A stretch of 64,000 bases of DNA from the NCBI GenBank assembly GCA_902602595.1, contig CACKRJ010000002.1, positions 62,001 through 126,000 of the forward strand. The letters are read 5' to 3'. Under the pieces are notes generated by a model. It had not been told where the DNA came from, did no database searches, and saw only the letters and a program-made list of their open reading frames with translations. Positions 50,826 through 61,471 of the stretch are shown here, one piece after another. The position numbers were made by a program, and so were the translations under genes. The number at the start of each line of letters is the position of its first letter. Positions within the stretch are counted from its first letter, which is position 1. The DNA is from an uncultured SAR86 cluster bacterium (GTDB taxonomy: Bacteria > Pseudomonadota > Gammaproteobacteria > Magnimaribacterales > D2472).

Positions 50826-52011
50826 AAGAATTATTCATGGCAACAGATACTTTTTTTTCATTTGAAACTAAGGGTGTGTAATTCAAATCACAAAGGGGAT
50901 CAGGATTATCTAGGTTGATTGTTGGAGGTATGATGCCATCATTAATAGCCATAATACAAAAAATAGATTCAATTGCGCCAGCTGCTCCAAGTGTATGCCC
51001 AGTCATAGATTTTGTTGAACTAATTTGAGGTACAAAGTCACCAAACACAGATTTTAGAGCAAGAGTTTCAGCTACATCTCCAAGCGGTGTTGATGTTCCA
51101 TGAGCATTTATATAATCAACGTCTGATAAATTAATTTCAGCATCATTAATTGCATTAGACATTGCCAAAGCAGCCCCTTTTCCATCATCAGGTGGTGCTG
51201 TCATGTGATGGGCATCTGAACTCATTCCAAAACCAATAATTTCTGCATGGATTGTTGCTCCACGAGCTTTAGCATGATCAAAATCTTCAAGCACAATTGA
51301 CCCAGCACCATCAGAAAGAACGAATCCATCTCTATCCATATCCCATGGTCTACTAGCTGCTTCAGGATCTGAATTCATTGAAAGAGCTCTAGCAGCTATA
51401 AATCCTGCAATCGAAAGTGGTGTCGAAGCCATTTCTGCGCCTCCAGCTATCATTACATCTGCTTCACCACATGCAATAGATCGTGCTGCAGTCCCAATAC
51501 AGTGGTTTCCAGTAGAACAAGCTGTTACAACAGAGCTATTAGGTCCCATAAATCCATGTTTAATAGACACAAGACCAGAAATCATATTAACGATAGATCC
51601 TGGAACAAAAAATGGAGAAACTTTCTTGTAACCTCTTTCAGCTAACAAAACTTTATTTTTTTCAATTGTATCTATACCGCCAATACCTGCTCCAAAATTA
51701 ACACCAACTCTTGTTAAATCAAGATTTGATTCTAGAATTCCGGAATTTAATATGGATTGATTAGCCGCGATGATTCCATATTGAATAAAGGGATCGATTC
51801 TTCTTACTTCTTTGGAATCAAGGAAGTCTTCTGGTTGAAAATTCTTTAATCTACCACCGATTTTTACAGGATTATTTTCTAACCCTATATCAACATTAGT
51901 AATGCCACTTTTACCCTCAATACATGATTGCCATGCATCTTTAACAGTATTGCCTATTGGTGAAAGGATACCTAAACCAGTAACTACAACTCTTCTGTGT
52001 AGTTGCTTCAT
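50779..52011 (-). CDS. fabF: Beta-ketoacyl-ACP synthase II
   Basis: VVTGLGILSPIGNTV, VVTACSTGNHCIGTAARSIACGEADVMIAGGAE, NAHGTSTPLGDVAE, NNSFGFGGTN. Confidence 0.96.
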   Translation of the reverse strand: MKQLHRRVVVTGLGILSPIGNTVKDAWQSCIEGKSGITNVDIGLENNPVKIGGRLKNFQPEDFLDSKEVRRIDPFIQYGIIAANQSILNSGILESNLDLTRVGVNFGAGIGGIDTIEKNKVLLAERGYKKVSPFFVPGSIVNMISGLVSIKHGFMGPNSSVVTACSTGNHCIGTAARSIACGEADVMIAGGAEMASTPLSIAGFIAARALSMNSDPEAASRPWDMDRDGFVLSDGAGSIVLEDFDHAKARGATIHAEIIGFGMSSDAHHMTAPPDDGKGAALAMSNAINDAEINLSDVDYINAHGTSTPLGDVAETLALKSVFGDFVPQISSTKSMTGHTLGAAGAIESIFCIMAINDGIIPPTINLDNPDPLCDLNYTPLVSNEKKVSVAMNNSFGFGGTNSTLVFKNI

Positions 52012-52022
52012 TTAGGAAATTG

Positions 52023-52253
52023 TTAGCTGTTTGAATTTATGTAATTTACAGCTTCTTGAACGGTTGAAATCTTTTCAGCTTCTTCGTCAGCAATTTCAAG
52101 CTCAAACTCTTCTTCAAGAGCCATAACTAGTTCTACTGTATCAAGTGAGTCAGCACCAAGATCATCAACAAATGATGAGTCATTTTGTACCTCATCATCT
52201 CCAACACCTAGTTGCTCACAAACAATTTTTCTTACTCTTTCTTCGATACTCAC
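52023..52253 (-). CDS. acpP: Acyl carrier protein
   Basis: [25 protein letters not shown]. Confidence 0.97.
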   Translation of the reverse strand: MSIEERVRKIVCEQLGVGDDEVQNDSSFVDDLGADSLDTVELVMALEEEFELEIADEEAEKISTVQEAVNYINSNS

Positions 52254-52315
52254 GCTGCATCCTCCGTTTAAAAAAATCTATTCTACAACATTTCCGACAA
52301 AAACTAATAAAATCA

Positions 52316-53038
52316 TTAGCTCATGTATAGTCCACCATCAACAGATATTGTTTGACCAGTAATGTAATTACCCTTATCAGAAGCTAAAAATAAGGCTAAA
52401 TCAGCAATATTTTGGGGATTGCCCATTTTGTTAGCTGGAATTTGATTTAAGATGCCATTTAATTCATCTCCCTTAAAGTGACTAGTCATATCTGTTTCTA
52501 TGAAACCAGGAGCAATACAATTAACTGTTATATTTCTTGCTGCCACCTCTTTTGCTAAAGCTCTAGTGAAACCACCAAGACCTGCTTTGCTTGCAGAATA
52601 ATTTACTTGACCAGCATTACCCATTAATCCTGCAACACTAGATATGTTAATAATTGCACCAGAACGGTTCTTGACCATATATTTAATAAATAATTTAGTC
52701 ATATTGAAAACACTAGTAAGATTTGCATTAATCACCTCATCCCAATCTTCGTTCTTCATTCTAAGGAAAAGTTGATCTTTCGTTATTCCTGCATTATTTA
52801 TAAGAATGTTTGGAACTTTATCATCATCTATTAAATCTTTTATACAAGCTGAAATTTGGTCTCTGTTTGTAACATCTAATGCAATGTGCAAGCAGTCTTT
52901 AGAACTCAACGCATCATTAAGCGCAAACTTTGATCGAGATGTCCCGATAACAAAATAACCATCATGCAAGAAAGATTTGGCTATTTCTAATCCAATTCCT
53001 CTAGAGGCACCTGTAATAAAAACTATTTTTTTATCCAT
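52316..53038 (-). CDS. fabG: 3-oxoacyl-ACP reductase
   Basis: FITGASRGIGLEIAKSF, NNAGITKDQLFLRM, YSASKAGLGGFTRALAKEVAARNITVNCIAPGFIETDM; next to acpP/fabD. Confidence 0.95.
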   Translation of the reverse strand: MDKKIVFITGASRGIGLEIAKSFLHDGYFVIGTSRSKFALNDALSSKDCLHIALDVTNRDQISACIKDLIDDDKVPNILINNAGITKDQLFLRMKNEDWDEVINANLTSVFNMTKLFIKYMVKNRSGAIINISSVAGLMGNAGQVNYSASKAGLGGFTRALAKEVAARNITVNCIAPGFIETDMTSHFKGDELNGILNQIPANKMGNPQNIADLALFLASDKGNYITGQTISVDGGLYMS

Positions 53039-53969
53039 AATTATTTATCTTCTCATAAAACTCCTCATCGGAAGTAGAATAATAATTATCAAGCTTATTT
53101 GCTTTAAATAAACCTGACAAAACTTTACCGGGGCCGCATTCAATTATTGGTAAATTCTTTGTTGAGATAAAGTTACATGTCTCCACCCATCTAACAGGTG
53201 AATATAATTGAGAGACCAAAAGAGGCGGAATATCTTGAGGTAATGATACTGAATCCACAGATACATTATGAATAATTTGAGTATCTGGCATATTAAATTG
53301 AATATCATTTAGGTTTTGTTGAAATTGATTTGCTGCATCCTTCATAAGCATGCTGTGCGAAGCAATGCTAACCTTGAGTTTAATTGACCGCTTTGCGCCT
53401 TTGGAGGTGCATAATTCTTGCGCTCTTTCAACCGCATCATTATGCCCTGAAATTACAGTTTGATTGGGAGAATTTAAATTCGCACATTGAACATGTGAAT
53501 CAGGGCCATTAGATGCAGTTACACATATCTCAGCAATAATATTTTGTTCCAAACCCATAATTGCTGACATAGAGCCATTTGGAGCTAACTCCATCAATTC
53601 ACCTCGTCTTCTAACTAACTTCAAAGCTTCCATTATTGAAATTGAGTTGCTAGCAACTAAAGCTGCATATTCCCCTAATGAATGACCGGCTAAATAAGTT
53701 GGAGTTATATTAATTGAATTAATTAGTTTATTAAAATGAAGATATGAGCAAAGAAGTAAAAGAGGTTGAGTAATTGAAGTTAGATTTATTAATTCTTCAG
53801 GACCCTCTTCAATTAACTTAAAAGCATCGTGAGATATCAAATCACTGCAGCATTCAATGGCATGTGAAAATTCTTTAGAAAGCGCTATGTCCATGATGCC
53901 ACCATCAGACAACATGGATAGGTGTTGTGACCCCTGGCCTGGAAATGCTAAAAAAGCAGAAAAAGACAT
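53031..53969 (-). CDS. fabD: Malonyl-CoA:ACP transacylase
   Basis: AFPGQGSQHLSML, LAGHSLGEYAALVAS, IECGPGKVLSGL. Confidence 0.95.
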   Translation of the reverse strand: MSFSAFLAFPGQGSQHLSMLSDGGIMDIALSKEFSHAIECCSDLISHDAFKLIEEGPEELINLTSITQPLLLLCSYLHFNKLINSINITPTYLAGHSLGEYAALVASNSISIMEALKLVRRRGELMELAPNGSMSAIMGLEQNIIAEICVTASNGPDSHVQCANLNSPNQTVISGHNDAVERAQELCTSKGAKRSIKLKVSIASHSMLMKDAANQFQQNLNDIQFNMPDTQIIHNVSVDSVSLPQDIPPLLVSQLYSPVRWVETCNFISTKNLPIIECGPGKVLSGLFKANKLDNYYSTSDEEFYEKINNYG

Positions 53970-53971
53970 GG

Positions 53972-54184
53972 TTAGTCTTGAGCTTCGCTGTCCTCTACTT
54001 CCTTGATTGGTTTTCTCAGATCCTTAATTAAACGTCCCTTGTAAAAGCCGTCTGCAGTCATCTGATGACGAAGATGTCTTTCTCCAGAAACTGAATCAGT
54101 TGAAAGAGTAAGATCTGATAGATGATCATGAGATCTGATCATTCCACGTTTTGATCTAGTTTTTTTACTTTTTTGTACTGCCAT
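53972..54184 (-). CDS. rpmF: 50S ribosomal protein L32
   Basis: [22 protein letters not shown]... N-terminus typical of L32. Confidence 0.93.
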   Translation of the reverse strand: MAVQKSKKTRSKRGMIRSHDHLSDLTLSTDSVSGERHLRHQMTADGFYKGRLIKDLRKPIKEVEDSEAQD

Positions 54185-54219
54185 AATATTTTAAAAAAAA
54201 TGCATCCTATCAGATTAAA

Positions 54220-55161
54220 TCACGATTTAATAGTTAAATTGTCTAGCTGAGATAAAAGTATATCAAATTCATTATTTTTTGGAGCTTCGTACTTTATAGT
54301 TTTACCTTTGAGATCTTCAAAAGTAATAGATGCTGCGTGTAATGCAAGTCGATTAATTGATGTTTCTTTTGCAATATATTTATTTAAATTAAATAATCCA
54401 TATTTTTTATCATTCACTATTGGATGATTGAGATTTGCGCTCTGAACTCGAATTTGATGCATTCTACCAGTGCTAATTAGAATCTCAACGTGAGTAAATG
54501 AGTTAAATTTTTTTAGGATTTTAAAATTTGAAACAGCTTTTTTTCCATCCAATGATTCATGTACTTTGTGATGATGTTCTTTTGTTGAAACATCAATGTT
54601 TGTTTTAATTTCAATATCTTTTTTTAAAACTCCTATTAAAATTGCCTCATAAATCTTTGTAACTTTATTAGTTTTGAGTTGATTATGAAAATGTCTTAAA
54701 AATTTTTTATTTTTTGAAATTAATAGACAGCCAGAGGTAGATTTATCTATACGATGGCAAAGATCAATTTCTAGCAAGGGAAATGTAGCTCTGGCAATAT
54801 CAATCAAGCCAAATTGATTATTTGTTCCAGAATGAACGCTTAGTTCAGGATCTTTATTTACAATAATATAGTCATCATTTTGATCAATGATTGATAAATT
54901 GAATTCTCTAACTCTTGAAGGTGGAATCTTTAAATCAGATTCGTCATTTTTAAAATCAATTAAATATGGTGGGATCCTTATTTCATCATTTAGCTGCAAT
55001 TTGTGTGCTGGCTTGATTCGACCCGAGTTAACCCTAATCTCACCCTTGCGAATCATGTTATAAATTTTTGATTTAGGAAGAGATCTATAGATAGTAAATA
55101 AATAGTTATCAATACGCCTGCCTGCGTGATCCTTATCTATTTTTAGGTTTTTATCACTCAT
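54220..55161 (-). CDS. rluC: 23S rRNA pseudouridine synthase RluC-like
   Basis: S4-like N-term, LCHRIDKSTSGCLLISKN, GRMHQIRVQSANLNHPIVNDKKYG; divergent from rne. Confidence 0.9.
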   Translation of the reverse strand: MSDKNLKIDKDHAGRRIDNYLFTIYRSLPKSKIYNMIRKGEIRVNSGRIKPAHKLQLNDEIRIPPYLIDFKNDESDLKIPPSRVREFNLSIIDQNDDYIIVNKDPELSVHSGTNNQFGLIDIARATFPLLEIDLCHRIDKSTSGCLLISKNKKFLRHFHNQLKTNKVTKIYEAILIGVLKKDIEIKTNIDVSTKEHHHKVHESLDGKKAVSNFKILKKFNSFTHVEILISTGRMHQIRVQSANLNHPIVNDKKYGLFNLNKYIAKETSINRLALHAASITFEDLKGKTIKYEAPKNNEFDILLSQLDNLTIKS

Positions 55162-55251
55162 TAAGGTAGAATACTCGAAATCGGTAGTTTATATGTTAAA
55201 ACTACAAGTATAAAAAGCTTATTGAGATATATAATAAGCACTAATAAAAGT

Positions 55252-55430
55252 ATGCTGCAGTGCAGCATGATAAGAGAAAGTAAACAAAGCACAAGGGTGC
55301 TAAAAGAATAAAACAAGTTTTTAAACCTCCATATAGAATAATGGAATAAGTTAAAAGAGCTCCAAAGGATAAGACTCTATTAACTCTCAAAGCACTAGTG
55401 CTATTTACTTTCTCTGTATCGGAGAAAAAA
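55252..55430 (+). promoter_or_regulatory. rne leader with multiple inverted repeats
   Basis: ATGCTGCA-G-TGCAGCAT 55252-55268; AGCACTAGTGCT 55391-55402; TCTC...GAGA just before the ATG. Confidence 0.5.
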
Positions 55431-57473
55431 ATGAAAAGAATTCTAATTAATTGCTCATATTCAGATGAGCTTCGTGTGGCTTTGGTCGATGGCGCTAAAC
55501 TATTCGACTTAGACAACGAGTTTAATGCCCAGTCCCTATTAAAAGGAAGTATATTCAAAGCAACTGTTTCAAGAGTTGAAACAAGTTTAGATGCAGCTTT
55601 TATTAATTTTGGAAGTGAAAGGCATGGTTTTTTACCATTAAAAGAATTATCAAATGAATATTTTACCAAGGATGCTGATGGAAAAAAGAAATGTACACTC
55701 AAGGAAGGTGACGAAATCCTCATTCAAGTTTTAAAAGAAGAACGAGGAACTAAAGGTGCTGCCCTATCCAACCAAATCTCACTAGCAGGAAGATTTATAG
55801 TTTTAATTCCAAATTCTGAAAAATCTGGCGGTGTATCAAGAAGGATTTCAGGGGAGGAAAGAGATGAAATTAAAAATACTTTAAATGCGTTACAAATTCC
55901 TGATGGCATGAGTGTAATTGTTAGAACTGCAGGACTAGGTAGATCTACTGAGGAATTAAAATGGGATTTAGATTATTTAATGAATCTATGGGGGCAAATA
56001 AAATCCTCTATCACAGACGCTCCAAGCCCTAGTTTAATTTATAAAGATGATAAATTAATTTTAAGAGTATTTAGGGATTATTTTAGAGATGACATAGAAG
56101 AAATTCTAATAGACGATGAATCTGTTCATTCAGAAGCATTGGATTTTGCAAAGTCGGTTATACCAGATCATGCTGATAAAGTTATTTACTATAATGAAGA
56201 TATTCCTTTATTTAATCGTTATCAGATAGAAAACCAAATAGAATTAGCTTTTCAAAGAGAAATATCATTGCCCTCTGGTGGATCTATAGTAATAGATCCT
56301 ACTGAAGCAATGGTTTCAATAGATGTTAATTCGGCACGCTCTACGAAGGGAAAAGATATAGAATCTACCGCTTTTGCTACAAACATGGAGGCAGCTAAAG
56401 AGGTTGCTCGACAGCTTAGATTGAGAGATTTAGGTGGCCTTATAGTGATTGATTTTATTGATATGCAGGATGAAAAACATCAACAAAAAGTTGAAAATAC
56501 TTTTAGATCAATGGTTCAATCTGACAGAGCCAGAATACAGATAGCTGGAATATCTAGATTTGGATTATTGGAGTTATCAAGGCAACGACTAAGACCATCA
56601 TTAGATGAAATATATGATATTCAACACGTACAAATACGCGGAACTCGCTCTTTAGGCCAATCAATTTTAAGAATAATTGGTGAAGATGCCGCCAAAGAAA
56701 ATACTGGTGAAATACATGTATATGTTCCAGCAGATGTTTCAAGCTACTTATTGAATGAAAAAAGAAGGGATATTATTGCGATAGAGAATAGCTATCAAGT
56801 AAATATTTTAGTAATAGCTGATCCATATAAATCTAGGCCATATTATAAAGTTGCAAGAGTTAAGGCTATCGCTGGAAAAAAACCATTTTCATATGATATG
56901 ACTCCAAATAGTCCAGAACCATCTATGGATTGGCGAGATGTAAATTCAAATAAAAAATCATTAAAGCCCTTGGTTGCTGTGTCTGTTCCTCCAAGAATGC
57001 CGAAGAAAAAAAATAAAAAAGGCTTATTTTCATTTCTTAAATCTATTTTCACTTTTTCTATTTTTAAATCTAAAAAGAAAAAGACACCTAAAAATAAAAG
57101 ATCAAGAAATTATAAAAAAGGTCAACCTAGGACCAATAGAAACACTAGGATTAATAAAAACCAAAAAAATCGAGGCAGAAAACAAAATAATAAAACTCAG
57201 GATAATAACTCAACAAGAAGTCAACCAAAAAAATCTTCAAAACCAGTTGTAATACCTCCAAAGAAAAATACACAGGCAGATAAAAAAGTTACCAAAGCAA
57301 ACAATGTTAATGCTGCTAATACAGATAAAGATGGTAATAAATCAAATATTGAAGCTTCAACATCTACCTCGCCAGCACCAACTCCTGCGCCTACGCCAGC
57401 ACCAACTCCTGCGCCTACGCCAGCAACTAAACCTACTAGAGCTTTAAACGATCCTCGATATAAGAGCGAATGA
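55431..57473 (+). CDS. rne: Ribonuclease E
   Basis: MKRILINCSYSDELRVALVDGAKLFDLD, S1 domain AAFINFGSERHGFLPL, IDVNSARSTKGKDIESTAFATNMEAAKEVARQLRLRDLGGLIVIDFIDM. Confidence 0.95.
   Translation: MKRILINCSYSDELRVALVDGAKLFDLDNEFNAQSLLKGSIFKATVSRVETSLDAAFINFGSERHGFLPLKELSNEYFTKDADGKKKCTLKEGDEILIQVLKEERGTKGAALSNQISLAGRFIVLIPNSEKSGGVSRRISGEERDEIKNTLNALQIPDGMSVIVRTAGLGRSTEELKWDLDYLMNLWGQIKSSITDAPSPSLIYKDDKLILRVFRDYFRDDIEEILIDDESVHSEALDFAKSVIPDHADKVIYYNEDIPLFNRYQIENQIELAFQREISLPSGGSIVIDPTEAMVSIDVNSARSTKGKDIESTAFATNMEAAKEVARQLRLRDLGGLIVIDFIDMQDEKHQQKVENTFRSMVQSDRARIQIAGISRFGLLELSRQRLRPSLDEIYDIQHVQIRGTRSLGQSILRIIGEDAAKENTGEIHVYVPADVSSYLLNEKRRDIIAIENSYQVNILVIADPYKSRPYYKVARVKAIAGKKPFSYDMTPNSPEPSMDWRDVNSNKKSLKPLVAVSVPPRMPKKKNKKGLFSFLKSIFTFSIFKSKKKKTPKNKRSRNYKKGQPRTNRNTRINKNQKNRGRKQNNKTQDNNSTRSQPKKSSKPVVIPPKKNTQADKKVTKANNVNAANTDKDGNKSNIEASTSTSPAPTPAPTPAPTPAPTPATKPTRALNDPRYKSE
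57371..57427 (+). repeat. 24-bp direct tandem repeat (about 2.3 copies) encoding APTPAPTP in RNase E tail
   Basis: gccagcaccaactcctgcgcctac at 57371-57394 and 57395-57418, then partial gccagcaac. Confidence 0.95.
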
Positions 57474-58263
57474 GCTGACCAGAAATTGATGCATCAGGTG
57501 GAATAATTGGCAATTCATTTATATTAAACCACCTAGCATCTTCGAGCTCATTATCGTTTAACGCTATATTTCCTGATTTGTATTTGCAAAAGTAACCCAG
57601 CATTAACTGAGCTGGAAAAGGCCACGACTGGGATGAGTAATATTTAATATCTGAAACTTTAACATTCACCTCCTCTTTTACTTCACGGATTAATGCTTCT
57701 TCAGCATTTTCACCAGCTTCAATAAAACCAGCAAGGGTGCTATACATATTAGGTGGGAAGATTTTACTTCTTCCTAACAATATTTGATCCTCATCATGTA
57801 TCAAAGTAATAATGCACGGAGATATTGTGGGGTATTTTGGGCTAGAATTACACTTACACTCAAAAGCACCCTCCTTGTCATTGTACAAATTGCTTTTTCC
57901 ACAAATGCTACAAAAGCTACTGCTGGTAATCCATGTTTGAAGAATCGATGCGCGTGAGGCTAGCAAGAAACTAGATTGATCTAGGAAGCCTAATATTTGT
58001 CTTAAATCAACAAAGTTTGTTAATTCAGGATTCATAAACAGACCTAAAATATTTTCATCTTTATTGACATTTACAACATAAAAATAGCAACCATCTATTA
58101 AAGCTATTGATAGAAATGGTTTTGTTAGATTTTTTAAATTTAAATCTTTTGGGGCAAAACTGTAAGTATTTTCGCTTTGATCGTATAAAATCTTACTTTC
58201 ACAAAATATAATTAATTTAGAATCTTCTTTGAATGATTCATGGAGTTCTCTTATTAATTTCAT
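57436..58263 (-). CDS. nudC: NADH pyrophosphatase
   Basis: [22 protein letters not shown] zinc ribbon, [23 protein letters not shown] Nudix box, [14 protein letters not shown]. Confidence 0.93.
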   Translation of the reverse strand: MKLIRELHESFKEDSKLIIFCESKILYDQSENTYSFAPKDLNLKNLTKPFLSIALIDGCYFYVVNVNKDENILGLFMNPELTNFVDLRQILGFLDQSSFLLASRASILQTWITSSSFCSICGKSNLYNDKEGAFECKCNSSPKYPTISPCIITLIHDEDQILLGRSKIFPPNMYSTLAGFIEAGENAEEALIREVKEEVNVKVSDIKYYSSQSWPFPAQLMLGYFCKYKSGNIALNDNELEDARWFNINELPIIPPDASISGQLIRSYIEDRLKL

Positions 58264-58281
58264 GTGAATTGGGATTTAAAT

Positions 58282-59793
58282 ATGATAAATAGCTTATATA
58301 AAATGTTTTTAGGTGATTCGCCTGATTGGTACAAAAATACCATCATAGCTTTTTTAGCAATTAATCCTATTACTTTATTAATTTTAAACTCCATGGACTT
58401 AAATGGTAATTTCATCGTTGGCTGGATGATTTTACTAGAATTCATCTTTACGCTTGCCCTTGCTCTAAAATGCTACCCTCTTCAACCAGGAGGATTGATC
58501 GCAATACAAGCATTATTTCTTGAATTAACTAATCCCTATTCCTTGCTGCATGAAATTGAACATAATCTTGAGGTTATTTTATTACTGGTATTTATGGTTG
58601 CTGGCATTTATTTTATGAAAAATTTAATGTTAACAATTTTCACAAAACTACTTCTTACGATTCAATCAAAAACAAAATTATCATTAATGTTTTGTTTTGT
58701 TTCAGCTTTCTTATCAGCATTTTTGGATGCCCTAACTGTAACTGCTGTCTTGATAGCTGTTGCGGTTGGTTTCTATAGAATATTTCATCTCGCAAATTCT
58801 GGATTAGATTTCTCTACCTCAGCTCATGATTATCAAGATGATAGCTCCCTATCTGAAGTTGGCATTGAAGATTTAGAGAGCTTCAAGGCCTTCCTTAGAG
58901 ACTTAATTATGCATGGTGTAGTTGGAACAGCACTAGGTGGTGTGTGCACAATCGTTGGGGAGCCCCAAAACCTACTTATTGCTAATGTTGCTGGTTGGGA
59001 ATTTATTGAATTCATGATTAAGATGGCACCAATTACTGTTCCAGTTTTTATAGCTGGAATGATTACTTGCTTTGCAATTGAAAGACTGCATATCTGTGGT
59101 TTTGGTAATCAGTTACCTACTAGAATTAAAAATATATTTCATGATTTTAACGATTATGAGATCTCTCAAAGTACCGATGAGAGTAAATTAGAGCTTTATA
59201 TCGAAATGCTTGTTGGTATTTTCTTGGTGATAGCTTTGGCACTTCATTTAGCAGCAGTCGGAATCATAGGTTTGGGTGTGATTATTCTTTTAACAGCATT
59301 CAAAGGTATTACCCATGAACATGATCTAGGAGATGCATTCAAGGAGGCGCTTCCCTTCACAGCATTACTAGTTGTTTTCTTTGGTGTTGTAAGCGTTATA
59401 GCAGATCAAGAATTATTTACTCCGATTATTACCTTTGTATTGGCTCAAGAAGCTAGCAGTCAAGCTCCAATATTTTTTGTAGCTAATGGTGTCTTATCAG
59501 CAATAAGTGATAATGTATTTGTTGCAACAATTTATATAAATGAAATTAAAGATGCTTTAGATACGAATGTTATTTCTAGAGAGCAATTTGATAAACTAGC
59601 AATAGCCATTAACACCGGAACAAATATTCCAAGTATAGCTACACCTAATGGTCAGGCGGCATTTTTATTTCTTCTTACATCATCTTTAGCTCCGCTTATA
59701 AATCTCTCATATATGAGAATGGTTTTGATGGCCCTTCCATATACTATTGTTTTAAGTATTGTTGGTTTTATATCAGTGGTTATCAATTTATAG
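58282..59793 (+). CDS. nhaB: Na+/H+ antiporter NhaB
   Basis: [69 protein letters not shown]. Confidence 0.92.
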   Translation: MINSLYKMFLGDSPDWYKNTIIAFLAINPITLLILNSMDLNGNFIVGWMILLEFIFTLALALKCYPLQPGGLIAIQALFLELTNPYSLLHEIEHNLEVILLLVFMVAGIYFMKNLMLTIFTKLLLTIQSKTKLSLMFCFVSAFLSAFLDALTVTAVLIAVAVGFYRIFHLANSGLDFSTSAHDYQDDSSLSEVGIEDLESFKAFLRDLIMHGVVGTALGGVCTIVGEPQNLLIANVAGWEFIEFMIKMAPITVPVFIAGMITCFAIERLHICGFGNQLPTRIKNIFHDFNDYEISQSTDESKLELYIEMLVGIFLVIALALHLAAVGIIGLGVIILLTAFKGITHEHDLGDAFKEALPFTALLVVFFGVVSVIADQELFTPIITFVLAQEASSQAPIFFVANGVLSAISDNVFVATIYINEIKDALDTNVISREQFDKLAIAINTGTNIPSIATPNGQAAFLFLLTSSLAPLINLSYMRMVLMALPYTIVLSIVGFISVVINL

Positions 59794-59797
59794 TTAA

Positions 59798-60760
59798 ATG
59801 TCACTAAGTCATAAATTCTGCATTGCTCCAATGATGCAATGCACCGATATACATGATCGATTCTTATTTCGCTTGATAACAAAAAAAGCTTTTTTATACA
59901 CAGAAATGGTTACCACAGGAGCAATTATTCATGGCGGATGCCTAGATCAATTAAACTTTAATAATGAAATAGAGCATCCAGTTGCAGTGCAACTCGGTGG
60001 ATCTGACCCTAATGAACTAGCTGAGTGCTCAAAAATATGCAGCTCTCTTGGGTACGATGAAATTAATTTAAATATAGGCTGTCCATCTGAAAGAGTTCAA
60101 AAAGGTTCATTCGGAGCCTGCCTAATGCAAGAGCCAGAACTTGTAAAAGATTGTATTGAAGCTATGCAAGAAGTTACATCAACGCCAATTACTGTAAAAT
60201 GCAGAATAGGTGTTAACGATAGAGATGATATAGATTTTTTAAATAATTTTGTATCAAAGATAATAAAATCCAAACTCAAAACAATCATTGTGCATGCAAG
60301 GGTGGCAATTTTGAAAGGCCTTACACCAAGACAAAATAGACAAATTCCTCCATTAAAATATGAAAATGTTTATCAGCTTAAAAAAGAATTCCCAGAATTG
60401 GAAATTGTAATCAATGGTGGAATTAAAGATATAGACGATTCTATAAAACATTTAGAACAAGTTGATGGTGTGATGCTTGGTCGAAGCCCATATGACAATC
60501 CAATGATTGTTAGTAATGTCGATTCTATAATTTTTAATGAAATAGATATTGGAGAGGATAGAAAGTCTATACTGAGTAAATATTTACAATATTGCTTATT
60601 ACAAGCTGATTTAGGATATCCTCTTTCGAGAACTCTTAAACATGTCTTTGGATTAAATCGCGGATTAAAGAATGCTAAGGCATTTAGATCACTAATTCTT
60701 GAAACTATCCAAAAGAATAATTTAGAAGTAACTCAACAAGATCTAATATCAATGGTGTAA
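59798..60760 (+). CDS. dusA: tRNA-dihydrouridine(20/20a) synthase DusA
   Basis: CIAPMMQCTDIHDRFLFR, AVQLGGSDPNELAECSKI, INLNIGCPSERVQKGSFGACLM, IVHARVAILKGLTPRQNRQIPPL. Confidence 0.94.
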   Translation: MSLSHKFCIAPMMQCTDIHDRFLFRLITKKAFLYTEMVTTGAIIHGGCLDQLNFNNEIEHPVAVQLGGSDPNELAECSKICSSLGYDEINLNIGCPSERVQKGSFGACLMQEPELVKDCIEAMQEVTSTPITVKCRIGVNDRDDIDFLNNFVSKIIKSKLKTIIVHARVAILKGLTPRQNRQIPPLKYENVYQLKKEFPELEIVINGGIKDIDDSIKHLEQVDGVMLGRSPYDNPMIVSNVDSIIFNEIDIGEDRKSILSKYLQYCLLQADLGYPLSRTLKHVFGLNRGLKNAKAFRSLILETIQKNNLEVTQQDLISMV

Positions 60761-60763
60761 AGC

Positions 60764-61471
60764 CTAATCAAGTAAAAAATCATCCATATCATCAACAAAA
60801 TCATCTTGCTGATCTTCTCCATTACTTGATTCAAAAGCTTGGTATTGCATATATGAGTCTCTTATAAATGAATATCTATCGCCTATAATTAATGTTTCAA
60901 CCTCTAGATATCGTGCACGGGTCTCTAAGGCATCAAGGGCTGTAACCCCGATCCTCACATCAGTCTCTTCGATTGCAAATGTACCACTTAATACTGAGCT
61001 AACACTTCTGCCTGCTAAGCCCCGTGGTGTAGAAGGTCCATATAAAGGAATCATTAAAAATGGTCCTGAGCCGATACCCCATGATCCTAATGTTTGACCA
61101 AAATCTTCATCATGTCTCTCTAAACCAAAACGTGAACCAACATCAATAAACCCACCCAATCCTATAGTAGAATTAATTAGAAATCGAGAAAAATCATTTA
61201 TTGCAAGGATAGGTCTGCCTTGTAATAATTGATTGGCAGTATTATCAAGCTCATTTAAATTTCTAAAAAAATTACTAAGTCCAATTTCTACAAAATCAGG
61301 GGCAATCGATGTATATACTTCAGCCGTTGGTTTGGCAAAATTATCATCAAGGAATTCATTAAAAGCCCAAATTTTTCTATTGTAATCTTCAAATGGATCT
61401 TCTGTGGAATAAGTATTTAAGCTTATAGAAACCATTATGTAGATTAAGATAAGTTTTTTGTATTTCATCAT
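60764..61471 (-). CDS. mlaA: MlaA/VacJ-family lipid asymmetry protein
   Basis: EDPFEDYNRKIWAFNEFLDD, FSRFLINSTIGLGGFIDV, GSGPFLMIPLYGPSTPRGLAG. Confidence 0.9.
   Translation of the reverse strand: MMKYKKLILIYIMVSISLNTYSTEDPFEDYNRKIWAFNEFLDDNFAKPTAEVYTSIAPDFVEIGLSNFFRNLNELDNTANQLLQGRPILAINDFSRFLINSTIGLGGFIDVGSRFGLERHDEDFGQTLGSWGIGSGPFLMIPLYGPSTPRGLAGRSVSSVLSGTFAIEETDVRIGVTALDALETRARYLEVETLIIGDRYSFIRDSYMQYQAFESSNGEDQQDDFVDDMDDFLLD

Noticed and set aside
55241-55723. 160-aa minus-strand ORF over rne leader and N-terminus
   Set aside because: Antisense to rne; hydrophobic composition explained by reverse complement of AT-rich coding DNA
56974-57252. 92-aa ORF in alternate frame of rne tail
   Set aside because: Lys-rich low-complexity tail creates spurious open frames
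57371-57427. CRISPR-like tandem repeat
   Set aside because: Contiguous 24-bp coding repeat in frame with RNase E (APTP units), no spacers
58260-58445. 61-aa minus-strand ORF next to nudC
   Set aside because: Antisense to the nhaB start region, no support
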